Shown here: one piece after another, positions 23,307-34,098 of the stretch | Position numbering within the stretch: the stretch's first letter is position 1 | How the letters are laid out: the number at the start of each line of letters is the position of its first letter | Notes under the pieces: generated by a model | The model's database searches: none | Told to the model about the DNA's origin: nothing | What the model saw: only the letters and a program-made list of their open reading frames with translations | Program-made: the position numbers and the translations under genes | Origin: Choanephora cucurbitarum | Taxonomy: Eukaryota > Mucoromycota > Mucoromycetes > Mucorales > Choanephoraceae | DNA length: 64,000 nt | Assembly (NCBI GenBank): GCA_025331435.1 | Contig: JAIWNI010000102.1 | Coordinates: 36,465-100,464, forward strand | Direction: 5' to 3'

Positions 23307-24786
23307 TTAGAATATGTGGTAAGTTTTTCCTTTTCTTTTGCTGATAATCAGAAACAACAAAAAAGGAGCATATTTAAAGTTTCTTTTTCCAAAAAAAGAG
23401 TAGTAATCCTATTGGTTTTCAAGACTCAACTTGCGCACCCATCCTTTTTTTTTACGTATAACCGTTCAATCGGGGCATTCTATTATTAAGGCTCATTCGA
23501 TTTGTACATTGTGCAACAACACTGGAGTGTTGAGTTAGCTGTCAAATTAGAGTCTTTCTTCAAGAAAAAAGGAGAGCATGTTCACATATACTTGCTAATC
23601 TCTTACAAACTTATCATTCTGAGAAATTCAGTGCTCTCGTATGAATAGTAGAATAATCTCCAATAAAAGAAAAATCAGCTAACGACGACAAGAAAATAAA
23701 TAAAAATAAGAACCACCTCTCTTTAAACAAAAAAAAACACTTGATATCTAAATTAGTACTAAAGGAAAACGACAACAAGTATATCCGTAAACAAATATCT
23801 CCTAGTCGAGAGCGATCAAGAAGTATTCAAGCGTCCGATAGAGTTATATGATAGCAAAGTGCTCCTTTTAAAGTTGCTATCGTAAACTTATATAAGCTGT
23901 TGTATCGGAACAATCTATTTGTTTTTCAACTTAGTCAAATCTTCAGTTACATTAACTGCTTAATGTTAATTTGTCATTCAGCTTAGTTTAAATAAAGATG
24001 ATCCCATATACCATCACCTAGATTAACATCATGTCATATTCAAGAAAAGTGAAACAATACTAAACTCAAGAGGGGCTTTATCTCAGTGATAGCTCTGTTC
24101 TTTTTCATTGATACTTTTGAGGCTCTGGAGCTTATTTTGACGACACTCATAAATGTAAAAAAAAAAAGCTGTTTCCCTAAGTGATGCGCGTCGTGCATAA
24201 GGCAATCTGATACGATGTACTACCAATTTCCACTCAGCACAAACAGCTGATTAAAAATTTTGTGTTGCATTATACAAAAGTCGCTTTATTCAAGAGTGTT
24301 AGTGTTATTCAGAAATACACTCTGTGTTGATCATATTCTTAAATCAAACGACGTCTTAGTGCCTGAGACGATCTTTGTTCTGGAGAATTGCACCCTTAAA
24401 TTAAGTCTATTCTGATGTCAAACAGCTACTGTAATCTTTGCCAAACTCCCCAATCTTTCTGTTGATGAATGCAAACGTTTTGTGTCTTACAAAAGATCGA
24501 TGCTATTCTCAATACGCATCTGCTGCTTTTGTAATTCAAATAGCACTAGAAAGAGAAGCGAAAATCAATTACAATCAACGAATACTTGCTTTAACCAACA
24601 TCTCTTGAAAAGGTTAGAAATTCAACAATAAAGCTCAAGTAGCTGCATTACTTTCAATGTACGGTCAATAGTAGTCTACAAACAGCATCAAGCGATATCA
24701 TCCTTTCTCCAAAACAACTGAGATCACTCGACGTTTAGGACGTAACCTTGAAACATACATGCGATGATGGTGTCTTCCAATTTATT
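23307..24786. other. Intergenic with a repeat copy
   Basis: About 1.5 kb between EMC6 and the arrestin gene. The only structure I see is the second copy of the dispersed repeat at 24288-24430. The sequence after it (24440-24740) has short coding-like blocks with stops, comparable in style to the relic after copy 1. Confidence 0.4.
24288..24430 (+). repeat. Dispersed repeat, copy 2
   Basis: This is the same-strand counterpart of 17380-17530 with the same order of short conserved blocks, including TTAGTGCCTGA. It is diverged mainly by transitions. Confidence 0.6.
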
Positions 24787-27010
24787 TTATCTTCTTTTGT
24801 TATGTGCTAATACAGCCAACAAATCGGATTCGGATAGACTCTCATCATCACTAGACAAGTCACTTAAAGCATTAGGTTTGTGAAAGGCTACTTCGTTTTC
24901 GGAGTCAGGTTGATCAGGTTTCGCTAATACATTGAATGAATGTTGACTAGAGCGTGCCTCAGTCTCATTTACACTATCATCATCCGAATCACTGTCTTCA
25001 AACATCTGGAACACTCTTTGTGATGGAGCTGGCTTGCTTGATGTTGGCTGTTCTTGTTGAGCTGACTGATCATTCTTTCCAACCTCCAAGCTTTGAACAA
25101 TCTCGTTTTCACTGTCACTATCATCATCAGGAAACATCTGAAACACCGTTTGATCTGTCGGTGGAGACACAAATACAGGAGGAGTGATGGATGTAGACTG
25201 GGTGTTATTTTCGTCATCTGTAAGTCTGTCATCAGCAAAGATGTCAAACACACCTCGCTGTTCAGTTGCTTTTGAAGTTGAAGATTGTATCAGTTCTGCA
25301 GGTCGTGGAGGGAGCAAAGGCGGTAGTTCAGGTGATTCTGATTGCGATAATTCATTCACTTCTTCCTCTTCTTGTTTTTCATTACGGCTATATAGCTTTA
25401 GGCTTGAAAAAAACCTCTTCTTCTTATCTGATGATTGGGTAGACGTGCTTCCTGTAGATGATTTTCTAAATATACCACTAAGGCTATTTCTTTTGGGCTC
25501 ATTAATAGATAGCAAAGTCGAGTTAGGTGAAGTGGGTAATGACTGTATATAAGTTTTGGGTGAAGTAGGTGATGAAGTCGCTTTCGATAAAGTAGGTGAT
25601 GAAGTCTCTTTTGGTGATGACACAGACAATGGTGATGTCTTGGGAGACACTGGCGATAATACAGGTGATGTACTGGTACGAAAGGACGACTCGGATATAC
25701 TTGATGAAACAAAATCAAAAGGTTGCTGTAGCATGCTTTGATGTCCAGATAGATTAAATGCACTTGATATGGATCCAAATGTGTGTTGAGGAGAAGACAT
25801 TGGGGTATTTATCGGCGAAGATGAAGAGGAGGAAGAGTTGCCAGCTTGTGGTGTTGTCAATGTACCCACAGAAAAGGGTATGTCAACAACCATGAATTGT
25901 GATGCTTTACCATCAGGCGTTATATAGACACCTTCTTGAGCAAGCACTTGAACTCGGACAAAATAAGAAATGGATAACAATTGACTCTGTTCAAATGTCA
26001 CAGTTGGAGTAGTACCCTTAGGCACAGGTAGTCCAACTCTTACAGTCTGAAACTTTTGGTGGCTTTGATTGTCTTGAGATGTGATCTCCAAATCTGCTAC
26101 TACACGGTTGATCTTTTCACCTTGGGATGTGTATGCTCTAATATACAGCAAGCATCAAAAGAAATCAATGTCAACCAATCAACAACCACAAGAGAATATC
26201 ACAATGTCACATCATGCTCTAACTCCTTTTCCTCCTCTTTTCCATTTACCTTTCATTAGCTAACACTTGGTTGACTCTAAATAAAGAGACAGATATTCCT
26301 TGCCTTCGAACAAACTCCACATCGCTCCATAATGAGATTGATACAGGAATCGCAACACCAGCCTGGCAGCTCTGACAAGGTAGCGTCACTCGCATGGCCA
26401 TTGCAATTTCTTTCCTCTCTTGGCCAGCAGTCGATATCATAAACGTTTCCTCAATTCGTATAGGTATCAGCTTGTCTTCTGTACGAGTATAGATGGCTTC
26501 ATAGACAGATACTTGTTTTCTTGTAGTAAAGAATTTGGTGTCCTGATCCAGAATGAAAGCTTCAAGGAAATAGATGATTTTGTTGGACGACACATTGAAC
26601 TCGGTACAACTGGGCAAAGGTCGGTCATTGGGTACTTGAACAGAAAAGGATAAGGCGATAGGTTTGTTCTTTGATAATTTTAGCTTTGGCTCGGGATCAT
26701 ACATGTTTGAGGCCAGGATAAGATCAGTATGGTAAAGAGGCACGTTGCTGTTTCCCATAGATGTCTTCGATTTTGATTTGGTTAAGGTAGGACCAAGTCG
26801 CCAGCACTCGTCAAAATAGATGCGGGAGTCTTTGTTGGATGAAACAGGCTGTACTAAGATACGTCCTGACCAGTTGAGGCGAAACTCATGTAAACTACAA
26901 TTTTGGTTGGACGTTAAAAATATTTTGCCTTCAATTGTATCTCCAGGAAAGTATTTTACATTGTTCTTGTCTAATGCAATTTCTATTTTTATGTCTAAGG
27001 AACGTGTCAT
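24787..27010 (-). CDS. Alpha-arrestin (ART-type trafficking adaptor)
   Basis: Two exons, 27010-26250 and 26137-24787, give 703 residues with closing phases. Residues 1 to about 300 read as an arrestin N plus C fold: IEGKIFLTSNQNCSLHEFRL early on, LSFSVQVPNDRPLPSCTEF in the middle, and VTLPCQSCQAGVAIPVSIS near 230, followed by WSDVEFVRRQGISVSLFR. Fungal alpha-arrestins link Rsp5-type ubiquitin ligases to plasma-membrane transporters for endocytosis. The C-terminal 400 residues are disordered: Ser/Thr/Pro-Lys repeats (SPKTSP, SSPTLSKATSSPTSPK) and then three acidic copies of a VFxxF motif. I see no classical PPxY, so ligase binding may be indirect. Many SP and TP sites suggest phospho-regulation. 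Confidence 0.85.
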
Positions 27011-28099
27011 TGTTTTCTTTTTTTCAAATAAAGAAAGGAAAGAAAAGAGAGAGAGAAAGAAAGAGATAAATTAAGGTGAAACCACTCTTTATAACCAAGA
27101 CTCAGCCACACCTTATAATTGTAACACATTGATTACTTGCCACCGACCTGAGTGCTTAGCCTGATTGTCGGTCTTGTTGTCGTTGAATTTAAGGATCTAC
27201 CTTTCAATGCTGAAAGAAGAGCAAAGTAGCTCCGAGTGTAATCAAAAGTTTTTTTTTTGGGTTGAATTTCTTTCTATGATATGCTTAGGTGAATCCGTAA
27301 TTCAGCATGTCTTTTGCTTCTGTGTGCTATAGTGCTTTTCAATTATCTCAAGTAGGACTTTTGGAAAGTAAGATCGAATAGAAGAAGTTTCTTTTTTCTG
27401 ACTGAGCAAACCAGTTACACAAGAATATCTGATCTGGGAAAACCAATGGATCCATCTCCAACGATTGAGTCAAAACACTCCCGACAGATCAAAGAAACAA
27501 ATTGATCTTGATTTACGTCCTGAAAGCTCTCGGAGGAAATGTTGCAATCTTCAGGTCCATGAGAAGATACCGTATCTAGTTCAATTTCTTCAGCTTTCAG
27601 CATATTGTCATTCGAGAGATATACTGTTGCGCATACAGCAACCTCAAAATCTTAGGAATAGAATGGTTTCTTTCTGTCAGAAATGTTTTTAATCTTGCCA
27701 TTCAGATAGTCAATTGAGGGGAAATGTTATGTTTCCAGAACACGATCAATCAAGTAGCAATGAGCTGACATCCTTTTTGCCTGTTTGAGTTTTTGCCATG
27801 TTACTTTGGTGTCTCTGTCATTCTTACATTTCTCTGCTAGTACTGTCAAGGTATCAAAACTCATAAATGCGGAACTAGGCAATCCAAAAATACACCTTTT
27901 GCCAAAATCATGTCGCACTTTTAAAAAAGAGTGTTACACGATTATAAAAAGAATGTCTTGCTTTTTAAAATAGGATGGCCTGCAAGGCAGTCATCAGAAC
28001 GTCTATTAGTATAGCGCGCAAGCCCTTCAAAAGATGATTGAGCAACTTGGTTGCTAGTGTCTGCGACTATTTGTGGAAAAAAAATTTTTTAGTTCAAAC
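27011..28099. other. Intergenic with unresolved coding fragments
   Basis: This begins with the arrestin promoter. Two short minus-strand frames, 27415-27603 and 27727-27918, look partly coding (the latter contains LPSSAFMSFDTLTVLAEK), but they are surrounded by stops and match nothing I can name. They may be remnants of one dead gene or element next to the Tc1-type relic. Confidence 0.35.
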
Positions 28100-28800
28100 T
28101 TTCTTTTTACATTACTCTTAACAACAGATCAAAATTGTTCTATTGGGTTGAGTTCTGGAGAGTAAGGTGGTAGGTAAATGCAATCAGCCACGCTCTTTGA
28201 CCATCTCACCAATTATTTTACTTGTATGTATGGGCGCATTTTTCATGATTAGATAATGTCCCTTCGGTTCAGAAAATTTGTCCATCTCAGCCAGAACGTC
28301 TTTAATAAAATTGACATAGTGATCGATTGTCGTGCCCTTTGATTGCTGGCTTTCTTTTCTTTGGAGAAGGCATGGGCTTTCTCAAATTAATTTTGAACGA
28401 GCCTTTAGCAGAAATAGCGCGCAAGATGGAAATTGAATTGGCTCTAGCCGTAAGTACTTTGACTTTGGCAGCCTCCTCTTTTAGCGCCCAGCCTTGAGTT
28501 CTTTTCAGGTTTGCATTGGACCCTGACTCATCGACAAAAACATTGTTATTCATATAGTCAACACCAATATCTTTTAACATTTTCACCCATTGCTTTCTCG
28601 CCTTGATTCTATCTGGTGCGTTTCTTTCTACCGGCTCTAATTGGACCTTCGTAAAGATGAAAATCCACATGTCAGTTATGTAGCGGTAGAGCGTTCTTTT
28701 CAGAATGGTCAGTTTCTCAAAGCTGTTATTCATCCGATCCATCAACTGATCTATGGTACCAATAGGATACTTGTAATAGAAGTCAGACTCTAAGCTAAAA
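28100..28800 (-). pseudogene. Dead Tc1/IS630-type transposase, catalytic half
   Basis: Reading from about 28800 downward, the frame encodes a conserved helical part (DRIKARKQWVKMLKDIGVD), the first catalytic block NNNVFVDESGSN (Asp near 28532), GTTIDHYVNFIKDVLAEM, and the second block, which reads IMKNAPIHTSKII. There the catalytic Asp codon is replaced by Lys (28241-28243). A frameshift follows before YLPPYSPELNPIEQF, and the next Trp codon has become TGA (28129-28131). The element is therefore inactive. It is a different, better-preserved lineage from the copy at 21.8-22.7 kb. Confidence 0.8.
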
Positions 28801-28914
28801 TTAGCAGTAGTGGCCTGGTATGATTTTTATACTCAATCTAATTCATGCAAGCTCAATTCAACTAACATTATATTTAGTTGGTTTCAGTAAAAATCTAACT
28901 TATTTACATTCTTG

Positions 28915-30060
28915 TTACATCGATAATCTGTTTTGCTCTTGACTTCTTAGTGTACTTCTAGACTTAAATATCAGTACATAAAGGGAAAAACAATTCAATA
29001 CACTCTCTTCTTTATATACCATGTTGATAGACTTAATTTCTTTAACCTTCGTAGGAGTTAAATATACATTTGGTGACAGTTCTTTTGAGGCACTACCAGT
29101 ATCATCAGTACCACTAGCGATGCGAAAAAAAAGTGTTCTTCTTCTTTGGCAATCACTCCTCTCAAGATGGTATCCTGTAACTTGATATGATGATTTTTCC
29201 AAATATACATGTTTTTGAGCGTGGCTATGAACGAAGGCAATTGAAGTAGATATTCTGGTATGGAAAGGTTGTTAGTGTGTTTGGCTATATAAATATTGTT
29301 AAATAGTCAACAACCCTATTATTAAGATATGTATGAGTATGTGCTAGAAACAGTAGGGGATCAACTTACCAACCCAGTCCATACCAAGCGTATAAACATT
29401 TTTAGAATCATTTTCAGAAAGGGGTGGTTCAAAAGTCTACTAAGAATGGCTTTGTTCATTCTAATATTTTTACTTGCTGAATCAGGCATTGCTCCTGAGT
29501 ACCTTTTTTTCTTTTCCTTTTGTTAGTTGATAGTTTGATATTTCTTGTGTCTTCTTTCAGTAGTTTGTCTTTCAGCAGTGGTATTGCTTGACGAAGCAAC
29601 AAGGTTGATATTGCTAGAGATCACATTGCAGTTTATTTTTATACGGTTAATTGACTCATCTTTGACAAGACATTGTTACAAACTAATGCTCAATGACTTA
29701 CCCGCTTGCTATAAATTTCCTTCAGGTATCTGGTTTTCATCTTTGTTTTCACTTTCTTTGACAATATTGTTTGCAGAGTCTTTCAATTCTTCACTGATTG
29801 ATGGATCCTTTGCTGTGCTTTTCAGATGGTATAAAAACGTACTTTCGAGGGCTTTTTTGCTCTTTCTGTAGATGTTGTTCTTCGTAATATTCAATGTAAT
29901 TAGGCAAATCCCATGTTTGTGATGGTACTGTTTGGAACAACTCTCCAGTACTGACATTGTCACTGATAAAGATTTGAGGGAAGTGAATACTCTCAAAACG
30001 AGCAACAACTACAGATTGATGCTCAAAATGATTTATCAAGAAGTTGTAGCTTTCACTTGG
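28915..30060 (-). pseudogene. Broken Mucoralean-family gene, C-terminal part
   Basis: Several minus-strand blocks look like exons of one gene. The first (about 30060-29850) contains FPQIFISDNVSTGELFQTV and WDLPNYIEYYEEQH. A second (about 29840-29700) contains DPSISEELKDSANNIVKES. A third (about 29460-29370) ends YTLGMDWV before a clean GTAAGT donor. It joins in phase to a block after 29290 with SIPEYLLQLPSFIATLKNMY and WKNHHIKLQ. The frame then shifts at a run of eight T near 29130 before the last 70 residues and a stop at 28915. The WKNHH-type C-terminus is one I associate with expanded Mucoromycota proteins. At least one frameshift and one in-frame stop argue for a pseudogene, although an unusual intron cannot be excluded. 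Confidence 0.45.
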
Positions 30061-30237
30061 TATTCAGCTATCACAATAGTGTGATTTCAAGAAGCACAAG
30101 TAAATACTTCTCAGTTAGAATTAGACAACCATATATCTCTTCGATAAAATATGTTTTTTGTTCCTATCTCTTTTTTAATAAATTTGTGTTTTCTATCTTC
30201 TTAGTTGCAAGGTTTCAGATAACCTTGAAGTTTACAT

Positions 30238-32333
30238 CTATTTCAATGCTAAAGAAATTCTTTCAACCTTGGTAGTGCTATTTCGCAACCATGACAAAGG
30301 CGTCTTGTCTTGTGTCTCACGTCCCAAATGCCGGTTTATATAGCATGCTTTTACGGCCTGTGCAACTTTTAGTGTAAACGCCTATCAACAAAAGAGAGAG
30401 AAAAACGGTTAGTCTCTTGTATGATTTCAGAAAACTTTCCGTTTATACCCGTAGGCGCATCATGTCCTCAAAAAAGCTTGGAAAAAGTGGGAGTTGTCGA
30501 AAGGAAAGACATAAATCTGATTTTGACAACTTCACAAACCGGTATACACCGTCATATGCTAAATCCATAGCAAACGTTTCACACTTTGATTCTATCAAAT
30601 GAAATAAAAAAGAGCTTTTATTATACTGGTTGTCTATATCAATGTTGTGTATACTTTGTATTAAGATTCCACAGGCAATAGGTCGAACCACACCAAGATG
30701 TATTAATTGATGTAGTACTAGCTTCATTTCTTTTGCCAGCTTCACATAATCCGATACAAATCCAGGATTTCGCTTGTATGATACTTTCAATTCTAGTGTG
30801 CCAATCACAGTAATTACTGGGTTACCGTTTGCAAATACTGCCCAGTCCGGTTTATAGACAGTTTCTGCGACGTCTTTGCTGCTGCCTACATCAACTTCAG
30901 CATTATCGTTATCATCTTCATCGTCATTTTGCTTCCTTTTTGTAGTAGGCAATAAGGCTCCATTGGCCCTGTGGACAATACATGACGATCAATTATGATT
31001 TCATTCAAACTCAATCCCTTTTTCTTCTTTACCAATCTTGCTTGAGGCATTCATCAGAGCCAAAAATGGTTTCCAATATGGGATCCAGATACTGATGCGC
31101 GAAGCTGTCTTCCAGCATGCGCTTCCCATCGTTACTTTTGATCAAGCGACCTGATCTGTAAACGATATGTTCAGAGATATGTGAGCTGGAATATGATTTG
31201 ATGAACTTACAAGGCATGAATAATCTCAGCAGCAAGAAGATCATCATCATTATCAGTATCAGCTGCTGCACATATGCATTTGGCTGTAGCCAGCTTGACC
31301 TCTCTCCAATTTGGGCTATCCATCTGCATTTGCAATAAAATCAATACGGTTTGTAGTCTAACAGACTAGCATGCTACAAGCCCAACCTTCGTTGCAGTAA
31401 TAAAATTAGCACCCTCGCTGCGCTTTGGTTAATTTTATTGACCTTCACTATGGTTCGGTACATTGCGCTTCGTAAGATGCTAGTATAGTTTAATAGGTTT
31501 CTTACTTTTACAAGGTCGTTACACCATTTGATTGCAAATTGATTTGTCTTCACTGACTGTTGCATCAGCGGAATATCTGCAATTACCGTTTTATGCTGAT
31601 CATCTGTAAAAACAGGAGTGCTTTCGTTGACATTCTTTCCGAAAGGAAAAATATAGTAAGTGCTCTATAGTAAAGACAGATGAAGATGTAAGCCATGCCT
31701 TACTCTTCTATTCTTTACTTACAAGAGATCAATGTCTGATAATGGCTGGCCTTTGTTGTGTCGAATAACGACTTGGTCGCGAAATGAATGTAACAGATCA
31801 GATACCAAAATATCACCAATGATCCACTGTTAGCAGTGATTCCCATACAGTTAGGTTCAATAGACCATCTTTTTAATTTATCGATTTCCCCTCTTTACCT
31901 TTGCTTCAGCTTCAATAGTGGCAGTGCTGGCATTGACATTCTTGATATCGTATGAATAAGTACGGCGATTATGACTATGGATCTAAATAAACAAATAAAA
32001 AGATTAAAACACCTGCTTCTTTTCAATTCAAAAAAAATTACTTACTACTGTCGTGATAACATGATCATTTTCAATGTGCTTTTTGAACACTGCTTCGTCG
32101 TCAAAGAACATTTTGCAGAAACAACAACCGAAACAAGTGCGTGAGTTCGGGCCCGGCTCTGTGACAAAAGTAATTTCTTTGGTTCCTTTACGTCGCTCGC
32201 TTGTGAAGTTACATTTCAAGGTATGAGAATTTTCAAGGTGATCTCTCAAAGTTTTTGATCTGGTCACGCTAACATGGCAATATGGAAAACGGTTTATCAA
32301 ATAAATAAGGGACGACATAGGTAATAGGAACAA
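30238..32333 (-). CDS. Mucoralean-family protein: C2H2-like finger plus PD-(D/E)XK-like domain
   Basis: Nine exons close in phase: 32333-32046, 31982-31899, 31826-31723, 31662-31506, 31323-31211, 31155-31033, 30968-30655, 30591-30449 and 30381-30238, giving about 489 residues. Exon 1 holds zinc-finger-like text: SKTLRDHLENSH and then CxxC-x12-H-x4-H in CCFCKMFFDDEAVFKKHIEN. Exon 7 has an acidic linker, then PDWAVF and, 13 residues on, ELKV, the spacing and order of a PD-(D/E)XK nuclease core. A helix with KLAKEMK follows, and then the MDLAYDGVYRFVKL block. It is the least damaged member here and looks functional. The function is unknown: DNA-binding plus nuclease-like is inference. The exon 4 acceptor uses the second of two adjacent AGs, and the first-exon start is the least certain part. 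Confidence 0.65.
31399..31439. repeat. 10-bp inverted repeat with GC-rich loop, inside an intron
   Basis: AATAAAATTA at 31399-31408 is exactly matched by its reverse complement at 31430-31439. The arms are separated by 21 nt that are much richer in G and C than the surroundings. It lies in the 182-nt intron between exons 4 and 5 of the nuclease-like gene, the longest intron of that gene. Confidence 0.6.
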
Positions 32334-33710
32334 AGAATTGCTAGAAAAAAAAAGCCCTATCTCAAGACATTAGAATTCAGCTGTTAGATGAAGGTATCAC
32401 AAGATTCCCATCTGATCCTTAAAAGCTTTATGCGCCAGAGAAACATATTTGTTTGAGTTTTGCCTCGTGTTTTTGAATAGAAGTGAGTGAAACTTACAAT
32501 TGACTTTGCCCTTGAACGAAGCAACATTCCATAGTCGAACGCACTTTTCAAGCCAAAATTCCTTGTGGTAACAAACAAAGCTTATCTTCTCCTTTTTGTG
32601 TATAGTATTCGCTTGATTTGAGAGCATTTTGTTAAACATTATACTTCATGTATGAGTACAAACTCTAAGAGCATTGACACTCTCAAACAAGCCAATTGTT
32701 GTATCATTCAAACAAAATGAATAGTCCAGCATTGTAGCGCAAACAACTATTGGAAGCTATCTGGTAAATCCTGATTAAATGCCGTATGCAGAACTAGGTT
32801 TGCCTCAAAAGAAAATGCTTGGAGAGGTAAAAGAAATACAATAAAAGGTTATTCTCTCTTGCAACAACTTAAATAACAAAAATGATGTTATTCATTTATC
32901 TTCATTTTTATTGGTGCATAAGTTTGCCACTGTCTTTGTTTGATTATGATCAATCTGTAACTGATTTATTGAGATAGATAGATTGGAGCTTTCAGTTAAA
33001 GCTAAACGAGCGAATCAAAAGATTTTCATAAACAGAATACATTGAGTAATAGTTTATCACTGTTTTTTTTTATAAGAGATGTTATCAACTGCGGGTATGC
33101 GTATGAACTAGTTTGGGTCCACTAGAGCGAGGGACTGATTCAGTAAGTAGTAAAGTTTCGATAAATTCTCATATGCTAATGCTTTAATTTAGTTAAGAAT
33201 GTAAGAGCATGTAACTCGTTTTCACTTAATACACCAATGGTTCAGCTAGAGGTTGATGATGTTCTGTTTATTTCAGGGTAATATAAACACTTTGACTCTT
33301 CTGAAGTAACTTGGCGTCATTAGGTTTTGCTATTCTGTTGAATTGAGATTGAGTCCCTACGTAGGCATAGTTCTTGCTATTTCAGTCACTTCTGATACTT
33401 CTCTATGTGGATAGTTGCTAAGGTTGATTTCAAGCACTCCTCTTATTTAATTCTTACATAGCTATCGAAGACGCTATCCATACTACAAGATCTGTTATCA
33501 ATTGCATTTCAGGGGCACTGATAAAATGTTCTTAATATGTTGAATTCTCTTCTTCAGGTTCACACTTTTTGGCCTATAATGCTAATGAATGCAACCAGCT
33601 TAGGAAGTCGTCATACACAAGAAGATTGGTCTCAAACCAGACGATTATTCCTTCATTTTCAGACCGCTCACTGAAGCTAATGATAGGATTGCACTGTTTG
33701 ACTACAATGT
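32334..33710. other. Intergenic, upstream of the nuclease-like gene
   Basis: About 1.4 kb. The minus-strand frames at 32384-32639 could be an additional 5' exon of the gene that starts at 32333, but I cannot join them convincingly. A single stray unit resembling the downstream array (AATGTAAGAGCATGTAACTC) occurs at about 33198-33217. Otherwise nothing is recognised. Confidence 0.4.
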
Positions 33711-34010
33711 TGTAAGAACAAGCAGACTCCGTTGTAAGAGCAAGTAGATACTGTAAGAACAAGCACAATGTTGTAAGAGCAACTCAACTCCGCTAAAAGA
33801 GCATATCAACTCCGATGTTAGAGCGAATGAAGAGTCTAAGAACACGTCAACTCCGATATAAGAGCATGCAACTCCGATAAAACAATAGGCAAATTTGTCA
33901 AATCAAACTTACTCCGCTACAAGAACAAGTGAATGCTATAAGAGCAAGCACATTGCTGTAAGAACAAGTCAACTCCGCTGTAAGAACAAATGGATGTTGT
34001 AAGAGCAACC
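33711..34010 (+). repeat. Degenerate tandem array of ~20-22 bp units
   Basis: About 13 imperfect units are read directly. Each contains (T)GTAAGA(A/G)CAA or a close variant, and about half continue into (TC)AACTCCG. Good units start at 33711, 33732, 33751, 33771, and near 33958-34000. A central part (about 33875-33915) is more diverged. The array ends in an A-run about 88 bp before the ATG of the flavin-reductase-like gene, so it lies in or next to its promoter/5' UTR. Confidence 0.85.
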
Positions 34011-34098
34011 AAAAAAAAAATTGTAACAATGGCTCTTACATCACTTTACTGAGTGTAATTCTTATGTAACTTTTCTTTCCCTTTTCTTTTTTCTACTC

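Noticed and set aside
32384..32639. Possible extra 5' exon of the nuclease-like gene
   Set aside because: Two overlapping minus frames are open, but neither joins to the exon at 32333 with both good splice sites and the right phase.
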